DNA of 7,308 bases from contig JADFOC010000128.1 in assembly GCA_022563075.1 (NCBI GenBank), positions 1 through 7,308 of the forward strand. The letters are read 5' to 3'. The notes under the pieces were generated by a model. It had not been told where the DNA came from, did not search any database, and saw nothing but the letters and a program-made list of their open reading frames with translations. This DNA comes from Pseudomonadota bacterium (GTDB lineage: Bacteria; Pseudomonadota; Gammaproteobacteria; Pseudomonadales; Pseudohongiellaceae). Below, piece after piece: positions 6,300-7,308 of this stretch (the stretch's first letter is position 1; the number at the start of each line of letters is the position of its first letter). Made by a program: the position numbers and the translations under genes.

Positions 6300-6857
6300 A
6301 TGAATTGGGCAAACCTGACTACATATTCACGTATATTGTTGATACCGGTGGTGATTGGCTGCTATTTCTCGGCAATGGAATCAGCCCATCTGCTGGCGGC
6401 GATCCTGTTCACACTCGCCAGTTTAACCGACTGGCTTGACGGCTATCTGGCCCGCCGCCTGCATCAGACTTCCGATTTTGGGGCCTTCCTGGACCCGGTG
6501 GCCGACAAACTCCTGGTGACAGGGGTGCTGATCATGCTGGTCACGGTCTATCCGGCCTTGCTGATTGCCACCGCCATCATCATCTCCCGAGAACTCGCCG
6601 TGTCTGCCTTGCGCGAATGGATGGCCTCCAGGGGACAGCGAGACAGGGTGGCCGTCGCCTATTCCGGCAAGCTCAAAACCACGGTGCAGATGATCGCGAT
6701 CATCGCCCTGTTGTTGGCCTCACCGGACTATCCCGAGTGGATTCTGCAGGCCGGTTATATCTTGATTAGCGTGGCGGCTGCGCTCAGTATCTGGTCGATG
6801 CTGCACTATTTCAGGAATGCCAGAATTGTGTTGTTGGATAAGGAGGAAGATCGCTGA
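6300..6857 (+). CDS. pgsA: CDP-diacylglycerol-glycerol-3-phosphate 3-phosphatidyltransferase
   Basis: PgsA is an inner-membrane enzyme that swaps CMP of CDP-diacylglycerol for glycerol-3-phosphate to give phosphatidylglycerol phosphate, the first step toward phosphatidylglycerol and cardiolipin. The CDP-alcohol phosphatidyltransferase signature D(x)2DG(x)2AR(x)8G(x)3D(x)3D is complete: Asp44, Asp47, Gly48, Ala51, Arg52, Gly61, Asp65, Asp69. SRELAVSALREWMA (96-109) and GKLKTTVQM (123-131) are typical of the family. Hydrophobic stretches at about 8-24, 29-43, 71-95, 128-140 and 150-168 fit a polytopic membrane protein. The ATG at 6300 gives 185 residues and the usual short N-terminus (MNWANLTTYSRILLIP). 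An in-frame ATG at 6264 would add 12 residues (MLHKNKNFERPA) and would sit almost on the predicted transcription start, so it is disfavoured. GAAAG lies about ten bases before the chosen start. Genomic place between uvrC and tRNA-Gly is conserved. Confidence 0.95.
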   Translation: MNWANLTTYSRILLIPVVIGCYFSAMESAHLLAAILFTLASLTDWLDGYLARRLHQTSDFGAFLDPVADKLLVTGVLIMLVTVYPALLIATAIIISRELAVSALREWMASRGQRDRVAVAYSGKLKTTVQMIAIIALLLASPDYPEWILQAGYILISVAAALSIWSMLHYFRNARIVLLDKEEDR

Positions 6858-6875
6858 AAACTCGCGGGATTTGGC

Positions 6876-6903
6876 TTGACTTGAATGACTTAGGCATTAG
6901 AAT
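6876..6903 (+). promoter_or_regulatory. Strong sigma-70 promoter for tRNA-Gly
   Basis: TTGACT (6876-6881) and TAGAAT (6898-6903) are each one base off consensus, with a 16-base spacer. A GC-rich stretch AAGCGCC follows the -10 element. Such GC-rich discriminators are typical of stable-RNA promoters under stringent (ppGpp) control. The predicted start near 6910 leaves a leader of about 77 bases before the mature tRNA. It stands between pgsA and the tRNA gene. Confidence 0.75.
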
Positions 6904-6918
6904 AAGCGCCTCTTTTTG

Positions 6919-6940
6919 CGGGCCGATGGTTCCGGGCCCG
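6919..6940 (+). other. GC-rich hairpin in the tRNA leader
   Basis: CGGGCC at 6919-6924 pairs with GGCCCG at 6935-6940 around a 10-base loop, in the leader between the predicted start near 6910 and the tRNA-Gly 5' end. A weaker 4-bp stem (TGCC/GGCA, 6943-6955) follows. No U tract follows the stem, so it is not a normal terminator. A role in precursor folding or processing is possible but unproven. Confidence 0.35.
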
Positions 6941-6986
6941 ATTGCCAAACCGGCATAAAACGAAAGATAATAGAAAGCTCAAAATT

Positions 6987-7062
<76 letters not shown>

Positions 7063-7098
7063 TTTTCAGGCACTCAATCACCGCTAAACCAGGCCACA

Positions 7099-7176
7099 AC
7101 ACAGCCAGCCGCTCTCTGTGTTCTGTTATAGATTGCGAAGCCGAAAAGTAGGCGCACAAAGAGTGGCTGGGTGGGT
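7099..7176. repeat. 22-base imperfect inverted repeat downstream of tRNA-Gly
   Basis: Bases 7099-7120 are complementary to 7155-7176 at 18 of 22 positions, plus one possible G-U pair, with a 34-base spacer. The core arms are CCAGCCGCTCT (7105-7115) and AGAGTGGCTGG (7160-7170). The left arm can also fold on itself: AACACAG (7098-7104) pairs with CTGTGTT (7116-7122) around an 11-base loop, so two exclusive structures are possible. It is not followed by a U tract. It might be the left part of the repeat-rich tail or a weak tRNA terminator; neither is shown. Confidence 0.4.
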
Positions 7177-7178
7177 GA

Positions 7179-7308
7179 GACACGCGCTTTTCATGACGCG
7201 CAAGCGTCATGCGTGTCGAACGACGCCAATCTTGGATTGGCGGCCGGGAGAGTGGTCATGCAGCGGACTGCACCAGCGCGAAGCGCGCAGGACGGCTGTA
7301 AGCCGCCG
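7179..7308. repeat. Tandem run of short perfect palindromes reaching the right edge
   Basis: Five consecutive hairpins follow each other. (1) GACACG (7179-7184) with CGTGTC (7212-7217) encloses an 8-bp stem CATGACGC/GCGTCATG (7192-7211) with a GCAA tetraloop. (2) GCCAATC/GATTGGC lies at 7225-7241 with a 3-base loop. (3) TGCAG/CTGCA lies at 7259-7272 with loop CGGA. (4) GCGCG/CGCGC lies at 7276-7288 with loop AAG. (5) CGGCT/AGCCG lies at 7293-7305 with loop GTA. The stems differ in sequence but share very short loops, and the pattern continues to the edge. It may be a mobile or repetitive palindromic element, or a structured RNA. I do not recognise a named family. Confidence 0.55.
7239..7272 (+). 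pseudogene. tRNA-Cys-like 5' half (apparent anticodon GCA) lacking a matching 3' half
   Basis: The stretch 7249-7272 (ending GCAGCGGACTGCA) closely matches the D arm and 5' anticodon arm of bacterial tRNA-Cys, with GCA at the anticodon place (7270-7272). A GGCGGCC at 7239-7245 could be the 5' acceptor strand. tRNA-Cys is the gene normally found right after this tRNA-Gly. However, the D stem is one base short. Also, the bases after the anticodon (CCAGCGCG) do not pair with GCGGA, and no T arm appears before the window ends. It could be a truncated or interrupted cysT, or a palindrome (TGCAGCGGACTGCA) that resembles it by chance. Confidence 0.3.

Noticed and set aside
7179..7308. CRISPR array
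   Set aside because: The palindromic units differ in sequence and have no regular spacers, so there is no repeat-spacer structure.

Overview
The window looks like chromosomal DNA of a gammaproteobacterium with fairly high G+C. It makes LPS (lpxK and kdsB) and peptidoglycan (murB). It also has the uvrY/gacA - uvrC - pgsA - tRNA-Gly order that is characteristic of Gammaproteobacteria. I cannot name a genus. The lpxK - Trm112 (ycaR) - kdsB - tyrosine phosphatase - murB order is the one I know from Pseudomonas-like genomes. All complete genes lie on the + strand.

Layout. Positions 1 to about 190 do not look like the lpxK that follows. The P-loop half of LpxK is missing, the base composition is lower in G+C, and the best protein-like reading there is on the minus strand. 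From about 192 to 3376 runs a compact envelope operon: 3' part of lpxK, a Trm112-family small protein, kdsB (GTG start overlapping the previous stop by one base), a low-molecular-weight protein tyrosine phosphatase, and murB. After a 175-base gap come uvrY/gacA (3552-4253), uvrC (4326-6197) and pgsA (6300-6857). A 13-bp RNA hairpin ends six bases before the uvrC start codon. pgsA has a plausible promoter of its own.

The right end holds tRNA-Gly(GCC) at 6987-7062, with a strong promoter and GC-rich discriminator. A repeat-rich tail follows. It contains a 22-base imperfect inverted repeat and then a run of at least five consecutive short perfect palindromes (7179-7308). Embedded among them is a stretch that matches the 5' half of tRNA-Cys, the gene normally next to this tRNA-Gly, but without its 3' half inside the window.

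How the genes work together: LpxK and KdsB serve lipid A and Kdo-lipid A assembly, and MurB serves the peptidoglycan precursor route. The phosphatase may act on an envelope-polysaccharide tyrosine kinase. UvrY/GacA is the response regulator of the BarA/GacS pathway, UvrC is the nucleotide-excision-repair nuclease, and PgsA commits CDP-diacylglycerol to phosphatidylglycerol. Both ends look irregular (a chimeric left end and a palindrome-rich right end). This would fit a short draft contig bounded by a mis-join and a repeat, but it could also be real rearrangement. I see no clear new biological system. The palindrome run with the tRNA-Cys-like segment and the hairpin at uvrC are the parts most worth checking.
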